Below are positions 63,407-64,000 of a stretch of 64,000 nt of DNA, in pieces (positions within the stretch are counted from its first letter, which is position 1; each line of letters begins with the position of its first letter). The notes beneath the pieces are model-generated. The model was not told where the DNA came from. It saw only the letters and a list, made by a program, of their open reading frames with translations, and ran no database searches. Location of the stretch: assembly GCA_018806985.1 (NCBI GenBank), contig JADANN010000273.1, forward strand, positions 744,001 through 808,000. Reading direction: 5' to 3'. Source of the stretch: Angiostrongylus vasorum (taxonomy: Eukaryota > Nematoda > Chromadorea > Rhabditida > Metastrongylidae). Position numbers and translations under genes: made by a program.

Positions 63407-63410
<4 letters not shown>

Positions 63411-63437
<27 letters not shown>
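63411..63437. repeat. (TA)n microsatellite at a PLE boundary
   Basis: About 13 TA units between the transporter's first exon and the end of a PLE terminal repeat. Confidence 0.95.
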
Positions 63438-63440
<3 letters not shown>

Positions 63441-63881
63441 CCCAGGATCGACTTTCTATTAACCTCGGCATTGGAATATGAATACGTCGTTTTCTTGTTA
63501 AGCAATCGCGAGGTTGTTAAACAGCATACATTTACTTCCACAGAAAAACACAATACAATACAACAGTAGCCGACGTTTCGGCAGTATCGCCTTCCTCAGA
63601 GCCTGGAAGGGTACACTGACATACAATTTACTAGGCCAAACGCTTCAATAACACTTACAAAAAGACGAAAAACTCTATGGTAATTACATGGTCAACAGCT
63701 TCTCGAAAAAACTCACCGCCCCTTTACGTGCCTTCCAATGAGGAAGATTAGAACAGCTGATTATAGTCGCATAAGGTTGATGACTGCACCATCCCACATC
63801 AGAAATTGATGCGAACATACGGGGTCAGGTCGCGTATGACCTCTGGGCATTCATCCCTGCTATTCATTGTAGGGTTTTTGG
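63438..63881 (-). mobile_element. Penelope-like element family 1, copy D (3' end part)
   Basis: Minus-strand 3' terminal repeat and the last part of the endonuclease region, ending at 'ggttcccaggatcgac'-type sequence next to the TA tract. At 63881 it switches abruptly to a plus-oriented PLE fragment, giving an inverted pair like 4337-8216. Confidence 0.85.
63566..63606 (-). ncRNA. Hammerhead-ribozyme-like motif (PLE copy D)
   Basis: Minus reading: GGCT-CTGAGGA-A-GGC-gatact-GCC-GAAAC-GTC-GGCT. Core and helix II are intact (N7 is G). The first helix I pair becomes U-G. Confidence 0.6.
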
Positions 63882-64000
63882 CAAAAATTGCGTAATCTGC
63901 TCTTACGGCAGGGACGGTGATTGCATGAGTTCAGGTACGATATACCTGATCTCTTGTAATAATTGCGGAGATGAATATATTGGCGAAACGGGCAGGCCTT
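63882..64000 (+). mobile_element. Penelope-like element family 1, plus-strand fragment at window edge
   Basis: Encodes NCVICSYGRDGDCMSSGT then IYLISCNNCGDEYIGETGRP, the Cys-rich and GIY-YIG part of the endonuclease, in a clean frame to the window end. The reading frame may continue beyond 64000. Confidence 0.8.

Overview
The window reads as genomic DNA of a clade V (strongylid, hookworm-like) parasitic nematode. It is AT-rich with small exons in long introns and acceptors of the TTTTCAG type. It holds a clear nematode SAD-1 kinase, many Penelope-like retroelement (PLE) remnants with GIY-YIG endonuclease, tRNA-derived SINE-like repeats and RTE-type retrotransposon scraps. No operon, rRNA or canonical tRNA was seen.

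Reading splice sites by eye gives four supported protein-coding genes. (1) A C2H2 zinc-finger/coiled-coil gene on the minus strand (14323 to 8224). (2) A small secreted, probably GPI-anchored Ly6/three-finger protein on the plus strand (25041-26161). (3) The orthologue of C. elegans sad-1 on the minus strand (42449 to 28257, perhaps to 27335), a BRSK-family polarity/presynaptic kinase followed from its start codon through kinase, UBA-like and KA1 regions. (4) An 11-exon major-facilitator (SLC17-like) transporter on the minus strand (63399 to 46558), which stays in frame throughout. Weaker candidates are a three-exon plus-strand gene (20233-21173), two spliced exons nested in a sad-1 intron (40206-40976), and a Cys-rich ORF in a zinc-finger gene intron (12514-13002).

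Repeats by region. 0-8.2 kb is almost entirely PLE debris: a decayed fold-back (2-275), a family-2 inverted pLTR pair (3152-4148), and a head-to-head pair of family-1 copies (4337-5517 minus, 5527-8216 plus). The plus copy ends 7 bp from the zinc-finger gene stop codon. 15-25 kb is largely gene-poor, with SINEs, TA microsatellites and a ~435 bp near-perfect hairpin (23783-24217). Introns of sad-1 and of the transporter carry further PLE, SINE and RTE remnants. One transporter intron holds a ~2.1 kb minisatellite (53-55 bp unit, 57220-59306). The right edge is another inverted PLE pair starting ~34 bp upstream of the transporter's first exon.

The most interesting signals are the repeated hammerhead-ribozyme-like cores (CUGANGA, GGC/GCC stem, GAAAC, GUC) in the PLE terminal repeats, the recurrent inverted PLE architecture, PLE ends abutting both ends of host genes, three inferred GC-AG introns, and four single-base (mostly homopolymer) frame breaks confined to the sad-1 kinase exons, which look like assembly errors rather than decay.
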